DNA of 16,513 bases, taken from contig JBDSOU010000002.1 in NCBI GenBank assembly GCA_039914625.1, positions 1 to 16,513 of the forward strand, in the 5' to 3' direction. This document shows, piece after piece, positions 7,990-15,332 of the stretch; positions within the stretch are counted from its first letter, which is position 1; the number at the start of each line of letters is the position of its first letter. The notes beneath the pieces were generated by a model. The model was not told the DNA's origin, ran no database searches, and worked only from the letters and a program-made list of their open reading frames with translations. Position numbers and translations under genes: made by a program. This stretch comes from DATEMK01 sp039914625 (GTDB taxonomy: Bacteria; Bacteroidota; Bacteroidia; AKYH767-A; OLB10).

Positions 7990-8460
7990 TTAATGCTCTT
8001 TTTTTATTCTGTCAGCCGCTGCTTCCATTTTGCCGGCAACCGGAATCAGTTTCCCTGTTTTCCCAAGACCATAAGGAGGCATGTTATTATATATGCATTC
8101 ATATTCTCCACTACGTATTTTATAAGTTTCATGCCATATTCCAACATCACCATTACTTTTTACTTTTTCATTAAACGCTTTCCATTCAGGAAGATGAGAA
8201 GCATTTCTGTTTTTCGCATACGCATCCAGATCCTCAAACGATTTCCAATATTGAAGTATCATTCCAAAGCTTGATTCAAATCCAAGAAAACCGAATTCTT
8301 CTTTTTTCTCAGAAAGTTCTTTCAGCATTTTTGGCATCGCCATCACTACAGGTAACCATTTATGAATTTTCCACCATCGGTTGATGAGCATTCCAATGAG
8401 AAAAATAACCAAATCATCTTCCGGCTTTACAGTCATTCGCTGATTGATAGTTTTTGCCAT
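7990..8460 (-). CDS. DUF4188 domain protein
   Basis: A 156-residue protein starting at ATG 8458-8460 (MAKTINQRMTV). The frame is open further upstream to 8523, but that would overlap the 3' end of fumC and adds residues lacking family character, so the later start is used. The DUF4188 pattern is clear: DDLVIFLIGMLINRWWKIHKWLPVVMAMPKML, FLGFESSFGMILQYWKSFEDLDAYA, HLPEWKAFN, GDVGIWHETY and YNNMPPYGLGK. Members are dimeric alpha-beta-barrel-like proteins resembling monooxygenase / heme-binding folds (inference from strand order), with no established reaction. The central WHETY and NMPPYG segments are the conserved core. It lies between fumC and pyrC with gaps of 20 and 9 bases, so it is co-transcribed, though no pathway role is evident. 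Confidence 0.85.
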   Translation of the reverse strand: MAKTINQRMTVKPEDDLVIFLIGMLINRWWKIHKWLPVVMAMPKMLKELSEKKEEFGFLGFESSFGMILQYWKSFEDLDAYAKNRNASHLPEWKAFNEKVKSNGDVGIWHETYKIRSGEYECIYNNMPPYGLGKTGKLIPVAGKMEAAADRIKKEH

Positions 8461-8480
8461 AATTGATTTTATTCTGAATT

Positions 8481-9884
8481 TTATTTTTTTATCACTCCAA
8501 CCATCTCCTCCGGCTTTACCCATTGATCAAATTGTTCTGAGGTCACATAGCCTAAATCAATAGCAATTTGCTTTAATGTCTTTCCCTTCTTGTGTGCAGT
8601 CTGCGCAATTTCAGCTGCTTTATAATAGCCTATATGCGTATTCAAAGCAGTGACGAGCATCAGTGAATTATTCAGATTATTTTTTATGTTTTCTTCAATC
8701 GGTTCAATCCCCATTGCGCATTTATCATTAAAGGAAACACACACGTCACCAATGAGACGTGCAGAGTGAAGGAAATTAAAAATGATCATTGGTTTAAAAA
8801 CATTCAATTCAAAATGACCAGTGCAGCCGCCAATATTTATAGCTACGTCATTACCGAGAACCTGTGCTGCTACCATTGTCATGGCTTCGCATTGAGTTGG
8901 ATTTACTTTGCCGGGCATTATAGACGAGCCTGGTTCATTGTCAGGAATAAATAGTTCCCCTATTCCACAACGGGGTCCTGATGCCAGGAAACGAATATCA
9001 TTTGCAATTTTCATCATGCTACATGCAACCGTTTTTAAAGCTCCGTGAGACTCTACAATTGCGTCATGTGCCGCCAGCGCTTCAAATTTATTTTCAGCAG
9101 TTACAAAAGGAAGACCTGTAAGGGAGGCAATGTGTTTTGCAACATTTACAGCATAATCAGGAGGAGTATTAATACCTGTACCAACAGCAGTTCCTCCAAG
9201 TGCAAGTTCTGCAAGATGGGGAAATGTATTTTCTATTGCTTTTATTCCATGGTCTAGTTGTGATACATAACCTGAAATTTCCTGCCCCAGTGTAAGTGGT
9301 GTGGCATCCATCAAGTGCGTGCGGCCAATTTTAACAATATTCATAAACGCTTTCGATTTTTCGGCAAGCGTATTGCGCAGTTTTTTCAGGCCCGGAATTG
9401 TTATTTCAACCAAAGCTTTATAGGCGGCAATATGCATAGCGGTGGGAAAAGTATCATTTGATGATTGCGATTTGTTAACATCATCATTGGGATGAATAAT
9501 TTTTTTTTCATCCAATAAGCTTCCACCTTGAATTACGTGAGCACGATTTGCAATCACTTCATTCACATTCATGTTTGATTGTGTGCCGCTGCCTGTTTGC
9601 CACACAACTAATGGAAATTGCTCATCTAATTTTCCTTCGAGAATTTCATCACAAACTTTTGCAATCAAATCACATTTTTCTTTTGGCAGAACTCCAGCAT
9701 CGAGATTAGTAAATGCAGCAGCCTTTTTCAAATAAGCAAAAGCCCGAATAATTTTACGAGGCATTTTATTAACATCATAAGCAATTTTAAAATTTTCAAT
9801 GGAGCGTTGCGTTTGCGCTCCCCAATAAACATCAGCGGGAACTTCCACAATTCCCATCGTATCTTTTTCTTTTCTGTATTCCAT
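8481..9884 (-). CDS. fumC: Fumarate hydratase, class II
   Basis: A 467-residue enzyme of the aspartase/fumarase superfamily. It hydrates fumarate to L-malate in the TCA cycle, as a cytoplasmic homotetramer. It shows SGTQSNMNVNEV, HPNDDVNKSQSSNDTFPTA, GRTHLMDATPLTLGQE (the His matching the catalytic-region H188 of the E. coli enzyme) and the superfamily signature GSSIMPGKVNPTQ with the catalytic Ser loop. Length matches the family. The start is ATG 9882-9884, giving MEYRKEKDTMG, which lines up with the N terminus of other class II fumarases; a TTG two codons upstream is not needed. A strong promoter match lies only 4 bases before this ATG. It heads a four-gene unit with DUF4188, pyrC and DUF4296. 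No iron-sulfur cysteine pattern is present, as expected for class II. Confidence 0.95.
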   Translation of the reverse strand: MEYRKEKDTMGIVEVPADVYWGAQTQRSIENFKIAYDVNKMPRKIIRAFAYLKKAAAFTNLDAGVLPKEKCDLIAKVCDEILEGKLDEQFPLVVWQTGSGTQSNMNVNEVIANRAHVIQGGSLLDEKKIIHPNDDVNKSQSSNDTFPTAMHIAAYKALVEITIPGLKKLRNTLAEKSKAFMNIVKIGRTHLMDATPLTLGQEISGYVSQLDHGIKAIENTFPHLAELALGGTAVGTGINTPPDYAVNVAKHIASLTGLPFVTAENKFEALAAHDAIVESHGALKTVACSMMKIANDIRFLASGPRCGIGELFIPDNEPGSSIMPGKVNPTQCEAMTMVAAQVLGNDVAINIGGCTGHFELNVFKPMIIFNFLHSARLIGDVCVSFNDKCAMGIEPIEENIKNNLNNSLMLVTALNTHIGYYKAAEIAQTAHKKGKTLKQIAIDLGYVTSEQFDQWVKPEEMVGVIKK

Positions 9885-9887
9885 TTT

Positions 9888-9917
9888 CAAATATAATGTT
9901 CAACAATAACTGTCAAA
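9888..9917 (-). promoter_or_regulatory. Bacteroidota promoter of the fumC operon
   Basis: On the minus strand a TTTG (-33 type, 9914-9917) is followed after 18 bases by TATATTTG (9888-9895), an exact TAnnTTTG -7 box. This is the best two-part promoter match in the window. The last G of the -7 box is 4 bases from the fumC ATG, so transcription is predicted to start at or within a few bases of the start codon. Confidence 0.6.
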
Positions 9918-9937
9918 ATTTTCGAGTTATTTATTTT

Positions 9938-9972
9938 TTGTTTGTCTATTGCTTACTGTTTACTGCCAACTG
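9938..9972. repeat. Degenerate 7-base tandem repeat between crotonase and fumC genes
   Basis: Five consecutive 7-base units share the form NNNNNTG, sharpening to NNNACTG: TTGTTTG, TCTATTG, then CTTACTG, TTTACTG and CCAACTG. The tract ends 8 bases before the crotonase stop codon and starts 20 bases upstream of the fumC -33 box. It is the same period as the tracts at 10761-10837 and 11303-11337, and shares TTACTGTTTA with the first of these. Confidence 0.55.
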
Positions 9973-9980
9973 TCATTTAT

Positions 9981-10760
9981 TCATTTCCCTTTAAAAACAG
10001 CTTTTCGTTTTTCAAGAAATGCCTTGCTTCCTTCTTTGAAATCAGCAGTTGAAAAACTTTTTCCAAATTCAGTGATTTCTGTTTCGTACCCGTTTTTTTC
10101 TTCGTTATAAAAATCATTCACACTTCGTATGATTCCTGCAATAGCAAGCGGGGCCCGCTGCTTTATTTTTTCTGCAATCTCTATGCATTTATTCATCAAT
10201 TGATCCTGCGTTGTAACATAATTGATGAGACCCAGACTTAAAGCATCAGCAGCAGAAATCATATCAGTAGTCATCAGTAATTCCAGGGCTTTGCTTTTAC
10301 CGATGAGCATTGCCAGGCGCTGCGTACATCCGTAACCCGGTATTAATCCAAGATTTGCCTCCGGCTGACCAAATTTTGCATTGTCTGACGCCACCCGAAT
10401 ATGACAAGCCATTGCCAATTCGCATCCTCCTCCTAATGCAAAACCATTTACCGCAGCAATGACAGGTTTTTCACAATTCTCAATCCTGTTAAAAACGTTA
10501 TGACCATGACGCGAAAGTTGTTCTGCTTCAGTAAAACTGTAATCAGCAAATTCCGAAATATCTGCTCCGGCAATAAACGCTTTTGGTCCTGCTCCTGTAA
10601 TAATTATGATTTTTACAGAATCATTTTTTTCTCCCTCACTGACGGCTGCCCCTATCTCCTCAATAGTTTTTTTATTAAGTGCATTTAATTTATCAGGACG
10701 ATTAACGGTAACAGTTAAAATTCCGTTTTCAGTATTAGTAAGAACATTTTCGAAAGACAT
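9981..10760 (-). CDS. Enoyl-CoA hydratase (crotonase family)
   Basis: A 259-residue cytoplasmic enzyme, full length for the family, starting at ATG 10758-10760. It shows LNRPDKLNALN-type N-terminal motif (here VNRPDKLNALN), FIAGADI (66-68 region forming the oxyanion hole with G110), NGFALGGGCELAMACH (E114) and PEANLGLIPGYG (E134). The two Glu residues 20 apart match the catalytic pair of true enoyl-CoA hydratases, so hydration of trans-2-enoyl-CoA to 3-hydroxyacyl-CoA is expected rather than only a crotonase-like fold. The role is in beta-oxidation, short-chain acyl-CoA breakdown or butyrate-type pathways. It follows the cobalamin-binding subunit gene after a 91-base gap with no promoter box of its own, so it is probably read from the promoter at 11279. 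Pairing with an acyl-CoA mutase subunit suggests branched-chain or propionate-linked acyl-CoA metabolism. Confidence 0.9.
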   Translation of the reverse strand: MSFENVLTNTENGILTVTVNRPDKLNALNKKTIEEIGAAVSEGEKNDSVKIIIITGAGPKAFIAGADISEFADYSFTEAEQLSRHGHNVFNRIENCEKPVIAAVNGFALGGGCELAMACHIRVASDNAKFGQPEANLGLIPGYGCTQRLAMLIGKSKALELLMTTDMISAADALSLGLINYVTTQDQLMNKCIEIAEKIKQRAPLAIAGIIRSVNDFYNEEKNGYETEITEFGKSFSTADFKEGSKAFLEKRKAVFKGK

Positions 10761-10837
10761 TTGGGATTCAGGATTTGAGATTCAGGATTTGGGAATTATG
10801 ATTTTAGGTTTTAGATTTTTTGTTTACTGTTTATTTT
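10761..10837. repeat. Degenerate 7-base tandem repeat between B12-subunit and crotonase genes
   Basis: Eleven successive 7-base steps, all beginning with T, run from the base next to the crotonase ATG: TTGGGAT and TCAGGAT alternate with TTGAGAT, TCAGGAT again and TTGGGAA, then decay through TTATGAT, TTTAGGT, TTTAGAT into T-rich units ending with TTACTGT. TCAGGAT occurs twice exactly, 14 bases apart. The frame of seven holds across the whole tract. Confidence 0.65.
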
Positions 10838-10851
10838 TTTCTGATTGCCAC

Positions 10852-11259
<408 letters not shown>

Positions 11260-11278
11260 AATTCATTATAATTGTGGT

Positions 11279-11286
11279 CAAAGTTA
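11279..11286 (-). promoter_or_regulatory. -7 box (TAACTTTG) of the B12-subunit gene
   Basis: TAACTTTG on the minus strand matches TAnnTTTG exactly and its last G is 20 bases from the GTG start. The same box at the same distance precedes the sensor kinase gene. No good TTTG -33 element is visible; the expected place is occupied by the heptad repeat tract. Confidence 0.45.
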
Positions 11287-11302
11287 ACACTTGTTTTGGT
11301 GA

Positions 11303-11337
11303 GAAGCGGGAAGCGGGAAATTAGAAGTTGGAAGTTG
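11303..11337. repeat. 7-base tandem repeat between kinase and B12-subunit genes
   Basis: Five perfect-phase 7-base units: GAAGCGG twice, one GAAATTA, then GAAGTTG twice. All begin with GAA. The tract lies in the 100-base gap between the kinase stop and the B12-subunit start, 17 bases upstream of the TAACTTTG box, so it occupies the place where a -33 element would be. Confidence 0.75.
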
Positions 11338-11359
11338 TTTGATCTATCTTCAAACACGG

Positions 11360-14300
11360 CTAATCCTGGCTTTCATAAACGGGCAGCGAAACATAAAATG
11401 TGGTGCCTTTCTCATGAGCGGTTTCAAACCATATTTTACCGTTACTGTTCTCCACTATGCTTTTTACCATGGCAAGCCCCAATCCTGTTCCACCGGTTTT
11501 GGTAGTAAAATTCGGAGTAAAAATTTTGGAAATTTTATCTTCCGGAATTCCATCCCCATTATCCTTAACAGCCACGACACAATGACTGTTTTCTGAAAAT
11601 AATTTTACTTCAATTTTTCCTTCACGGCTGTCTGGAATTGCCTGAACAGAATTTTTAACTAAGTTAGTAAATACTCTCAGCATTTGTTCCCTGTCGGCAT
11701 AGACTTCATAAGGGATTTTGCGCTCTTCCTCCAAATGGATATGGACTTTTTCATTTTCGCGATACAGGTTTACAATATTTCCCACAATACTTCTCAAATC
11801 AACAATTTCATAATTTGCTTTCGGCATTTGAGCAAAGTTTGAAAACTCTGTAGCAATGCTTGATAGTGTATCAATCTGCTCAACCAATGTTTGGGTAAAT
11901 CGTTGCATGATTTCATTCAGGTTAACATGCTGATCTTTCCACGCACGTTGCAGGTGCTGTACGCTGAGTTTCATAGGAGTGAGCGGATTTTTTATTTCAT
12001 GCGCGACCTGTTTTGCCATTTCACGCCAGGCGCTTTCACGTTCTGACTGTGCCAGCTTTTGAGCACTGTCAGTCAATTCAGTTACCATGCGATTGTATTC
12101 CGTAATCAAGTCACCGATCTCATCCTTGCCTCTCCACTCGATCTGTTCATTTCTTTTTCCGAATTTAACTTTACTCATTCGTTCCTGGATAATCCGCAAA
12201 GGCTGTGTCATTCGTGTTGATATGAAAAAAGTGACAGCTACTGAAAAAGCAAACAGCAGTACATATATATTAATAAGTGCCACCAGAAACGATGAAATTT
12301 CTTTTTTTAATTCACTTTGTTTGGCGAAATAGGGAAGATTAAGAAACCCTATCGCATTATTGCTGCTGTTACGAATGGTTGCATAGCCGGTTAGAAAACC
12401 AAGGCTGCCAATTTGTTCATAGTTTGTATAATTGGAATGCTGTCCGCTGACTATTTCTGAATATACCTGGCGGTTCATTGTCTTGGCAACAATATCCTGC
12501 TCATACAATTTGGGCTGTGAAGAATAAATAAGGTATCCGGAAGTATTATAAATATTAAAATCAACTTTCAGAATCGAATACAGGTGTGAAAATTTATTTT
12601 CCAATTCATCACTTATTTCATTTCCCAGGCTTTTTTCATCAGAAATATCTTTACTTACGGCTCCAATCATCGAATTCAGGCGTTCTTTTAATTGCAAGCT
12701 CTGGTTGTTCGAATAATTAACAATAATATAATAAACCGTGCTTGCACCAATAAGAAACATAGCGGTTACCACTATCGAGATCACCGTATATTGAATACGG
12801 TTCTTAAATGCAATATAGGGTCGGAACCCGATTCGCATTAAGCGGATAAAAATATAAATGCCGATAAAAATGCTGCAGAAAAAAGTAAATGTATATGAAA
12901 ACAAAGTTATCATTTCTAATGTTCCGGGGAGTATTGTGCTCACGATGATCAATCCGTCTTTTCCTGATTTGTAAAACAAATGTGAGCGGCCTTCAAACTC
13001 CACAAATTTTTCCTGTTCGGAATCGTCAAAATATTTTCCATAAAAAACAGAAAGCAGATCGTAAGAAAATCTTCCGAACTGATTTATAAGCAGCCCGTTT
13101 TTATAACGGGCATATGAATAATTAGACACATCTTTTTTCACGGGAATTTTATCACTCAATAGCAGGTCAGGATAACCCGTGTCCTCCTTCAGAAAATTGG
13201 AATTCAGATCAATGAACAGCGTACCGGCAATGCTGTCAGGATTATCTGCAAGAGGAATTTGGAATTTTCCGATGTAAGAAATCTTGCCCGATTCATTGCT
13301 GATATAATACAAATGTTGACTATAGGTGGGTTTTCCCGTAGCATCAATACTTTGCTGGTAATAATCAAAATCCCAGGAAGGATCTCCCCCGGAATTAACC
13401 GGCAAGCCTTCCGCATTAAATGATTTTATTTTTATGTCATATTTATCCCAATACCCGTTAAAATATTCACGCATCATTCTTTTTTCAAGCAATTCACTAA
13501 TGGAAGAGGGAGCAATCGAACTGCGATAAGCAGATGAAAGGTATGATGAAATAATTTTATCACTTGCTATTTTTTTTGCAATATCATCAAACAAATATTC
13601 TGCAATAATATCCTGTTCATTCTCCAGCTTCGATGCGAAAGCTAACCGTGAATTACGTTCCCGTGTTTTATTAAATTCAAAAATTGTCTGGGCAGCATAC
13701 AATGAAAAAACAAGAATAAAAAGAATTGAACGTGAAAATGAAAATATTCCTCCCGTTCTATAGTGGATAAAGCCGATGGAAAGTATCAGCAGGTTGGCAA
13801 GCAGGAAAGCGCTCACTCCGTAATCTTTAAAAAGTTCTGTTTGCCGGAATAAAATCAGCATTAAAAGAAATAACCCCTGTGTGATTAAGAAAAGAGTTGC
13901 AATATGCAGCATTTTAAAACCTGTGGAAATAATGTATCGGATGCCCGCATCGCACACTAAATAAAAAGAAAAAAGCAACACACCAATTACAGAGAACCCC
14001 ACAATACTGAATCCCGTCAGTTCAAAGATGTTATTGATGTTGAATGAAATTTTTGAATTCAGGATAAGACTGCTCAGCAGATAATTAATGAGCACTGAAA
14101 AAATAAAAGTGAACACCCATATAAAAACAATTCTCGCAGAAGTCAGAAATTTACTGCGTGAATATCGATTCCTCGCATCTCTGCCTATGTAATGATGGTA
14201 AATGGAAGTGATGATAAAACTAAAAATAACCGAGCTTATCAACAGATCGCCCAGCGAGTTAAGCATAAACGAGCTTGCATAATATTGCGGGCTGAAAAGC

Positions 14301-15100
14301 GGAAGGTTATAAACCGCATCAGGAAAATGATAAATGATGCTCATCACACGTAATCCCACAACAATTGCAATCAGCAACAATGCATAAAGCGGATTTTTTT
14401 TGAACAGGTATTGAATATATAAATAACAAAACAGCAGGAATGCAAAAAGAGAAATAAGGTAAAGCATTCCAATGCCGGAATGCCTTGCCGTTGCACTGTC
14501 AGCGGCATTGAATGACAAGGAAAATAATAAATTTCCCGCAGCGCTTTTTACAGGGAAGATACGTTCATTCTTTACCTGCGATATTTGAGTATGGGCAGGC
14601 AAATTGAGCGTTTCATTAAAATCATTTACCAGATATTGATTCTCAATTGCAAAATCATGCCTGATTAAAAAAAGCGCAACCAATAATTTATCGCCTGCCT
14701 GACGTTTAAAGATTTCGTACCAGCCGTTTTTAAAGTGCACCGATTCCATGTCGCCTGTTTCACGCAAAGCGGAAGCAGTAATGGTCACCGAATTATCAGA
14801 CCAGTAACGCAATGAATCCTGGTAAAAAACAAAATAAGAAAACCCGGTTGACTGTTCTAAAAGCGAGTCAAGATAATTATTTATCCTTCGGGGATATCCG
14901 GGCTCGTTTTTTAATTTTGTTTCCGCTCTATTAAGAAAAGCATTGATGTGCGATTCTTCCTTACGAAGTTTTTTTTCAGCATCCTGTGCAATCTGATCAT
15001 AATTCAACTCTTTCCTGTACAGCTGTTTTTCAAATATATACGCAAGAAAAAAGACGGCAACAGAAAAAATTAAAATTAAATATAGTTTTTTTGGAATCAA
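11360..15100 (-). CDS. Large 12-TM sensor histidine kinase, NtrY-like
   Basis: A 1246-residue inner-membrane kinase. The only workable start is TTG 15098-15100, because an in-frame stop lies two codons upstream and the first internal Met is residue 118, past the first membrane segment. TM1 is at about 5-24, then a periplasmic domain (25-208), a bundle of eight TMs (about 209-472), a second periplasmic domain (473-726), TM10 and TM11 (727-753, 769-794), a third periplasmic domain (795-935) and TM12 (936-961). Basic loops fall on the cytoplasmic side, supporting this topology. The cytoplasm holds HAMP (about 960-1010), the H box REMAKQVAHEIKNPLTPMK with H1034, the N box NLVKNSVQAI, the G1 box KDNGDGIP and the G2 box TGGTGLGLA. 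The catalytic residues are complete. The H box is of the NtrY type. It would autophosphorylate and pass phosphate to a response regulator, but none is encoded nearby. The signal is unknown; three separate outer domains are unusual. Confidence 0.92.
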   Translation of the reverse strand: MIPKKLYLILIFSVAVFFLAYIFEKQLYRKELNYDQIAQDAEKKLRKEESHINAFLNRAETKLKNEPGYPRRINNYLDSLLEQSTGFSYFVFYQDSLRYWSDNSVTITASALRETGDMESVHFKNGWYEIFKRQAGDKLLVALFLIRHDFAIENQYLVNDFNETLNLPAHTQISQVKNERIFPVKSAAGNLLFSLSFNAADSATARHSGIGMLYLISLFAFLLFCYLYIQYLFKKNPLYALLLIAIVVGLRVMSIIYHFPDAVYNLPLFSPQYYASSFMLNSLGDLLISSVIFSFIITSIYHHYIGRDARNRYSRSKFLTSARIVFIWVFTFIFSVLINYLLSSLILNSKISFNINNIFELTGFSIVGFSVIGVLLFSFYLVCDAGIRYIISTGFKMLHIATLFLITQGLFLLMLILFRQTELFKDYGVSAFLLANLLILSIGFIHYRTGGIFSFSRSILFILVFSLYAAQTIFEFNKTRERNSRLAFASKLENEQDIIAEYLFDDIAKKIASDKIISSYLSSAYRSSIAPSSISELLEKRMMREYFNGYWDKYDIKIKSFNAEGLPVNSGGDPSWDFDYYQQSIDATGKPTYSQHLYYISNESGKISYIGKFQIPLADNPDSIAGTLFIDLNSNFLKEDTGYPDLLLSDKIPVKKDVSNYSYARYKNGLLINQFGRFSYDLLSVFYGKYFDDSEQEKFVEFEGRSHLFYKSGKDGLIIVSTILPGTLEMITLFSYTFTFFCSIFIGIYIFIRLMRIGFRPYIAFKNRIQYTVISIVVTAMFLIGASTVYYIIVNYSNNQSLQLKERLNSMIGAVSKDISDEKSLGNEISDELENKFSHLYSILKVDFNIYNTSGYLIYSSQPKLYEQDIVAKTMNRQVYSEIVSGQHSNYTNYEQIGSLGFLTGYATIRNSSNNAIGFLNLPYFAKQSELKKEISSFLVALINIYVLLFAFSVAVTFFISTRMTQPLRIIQERMSKVKFGKRNEQIEWRGKDEIGDLITEYNRMVTELTDSAQKLAQSERESAWREMAKQVAHEIKNPLTPMKLSVQHLQRAWKDQHVNLNEIMQRFTQTLVEQIDTLSSIATEFSNFAQMPKANYEIVDLRSIVGNIVNLYRENEKVHIHLEEERKIPYEVYADREQMLRVFTNLVKNSVQAIPDSREGKIEVKLFSENSHCVVAVKDNGDGIPEDKISKIFTPNFTTKTGGTGLGLAMVKSIVENSNGKIWFETAHEKGTTFYVSLPVYESQD

Positions 15101-15119
15101 TGGTTAATGATTGGAAGAA

Positions 15120-15127
15120 CAAAGTTA
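15120..15127 (-). promoter_or_regulatory. -7 box (TAACTTTG) of the sensor kinase gene
   Basis: TAACTTTG on the minus strand is an exact TAnnTTTG match with its last G 20 bases before the TTG start. A TTTTCG sequence (15148-15153) sits where a -33 element belongs but is not a good match. The nearness to an otherwise unusual TTG start supports that start. Confidence 0.5.
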
Positions 15128-15300
15128 CTCTATGTACGGACTTCCTGCGAAAATGTTTAAGAAAAGGTAAATGAAAAAGAGACCAGTCAAATTAAAAAAC
15201 CATTCAGTGAACAACGCTCTTTTCCGGTAAAAACAATTTGGGCTCATTAAGAATACCGCTTTTATTTTTTAACATTGCTGCTTATAACTATATGAAGTTT

Positions 15301-15308
15301 TAACTTTA
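15301..15308 (+). promoter_or_regulatory. Possible -7 box for the glycosyltransferase gene
   Basis: TAACTTTA differs from TAnnTTTG at the last base. A TTG at 15275-15277 is 23 bases upstream, at the edge of the accepted spacing. It lies 25 bases before the ATG at 15333. Weak. Confidence 0.25.
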
Positions 15309-15332
15309 GAGAAGCCCTTAATTGGATTACTG

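Noticed and set aside
8461..8523. Longer start for the DUF4188 protein overlapping fumC
   Set aside because: It would overlap the fumC 3' end and add residues not typical of the family; ATG 8460 gives the normal N terminus.
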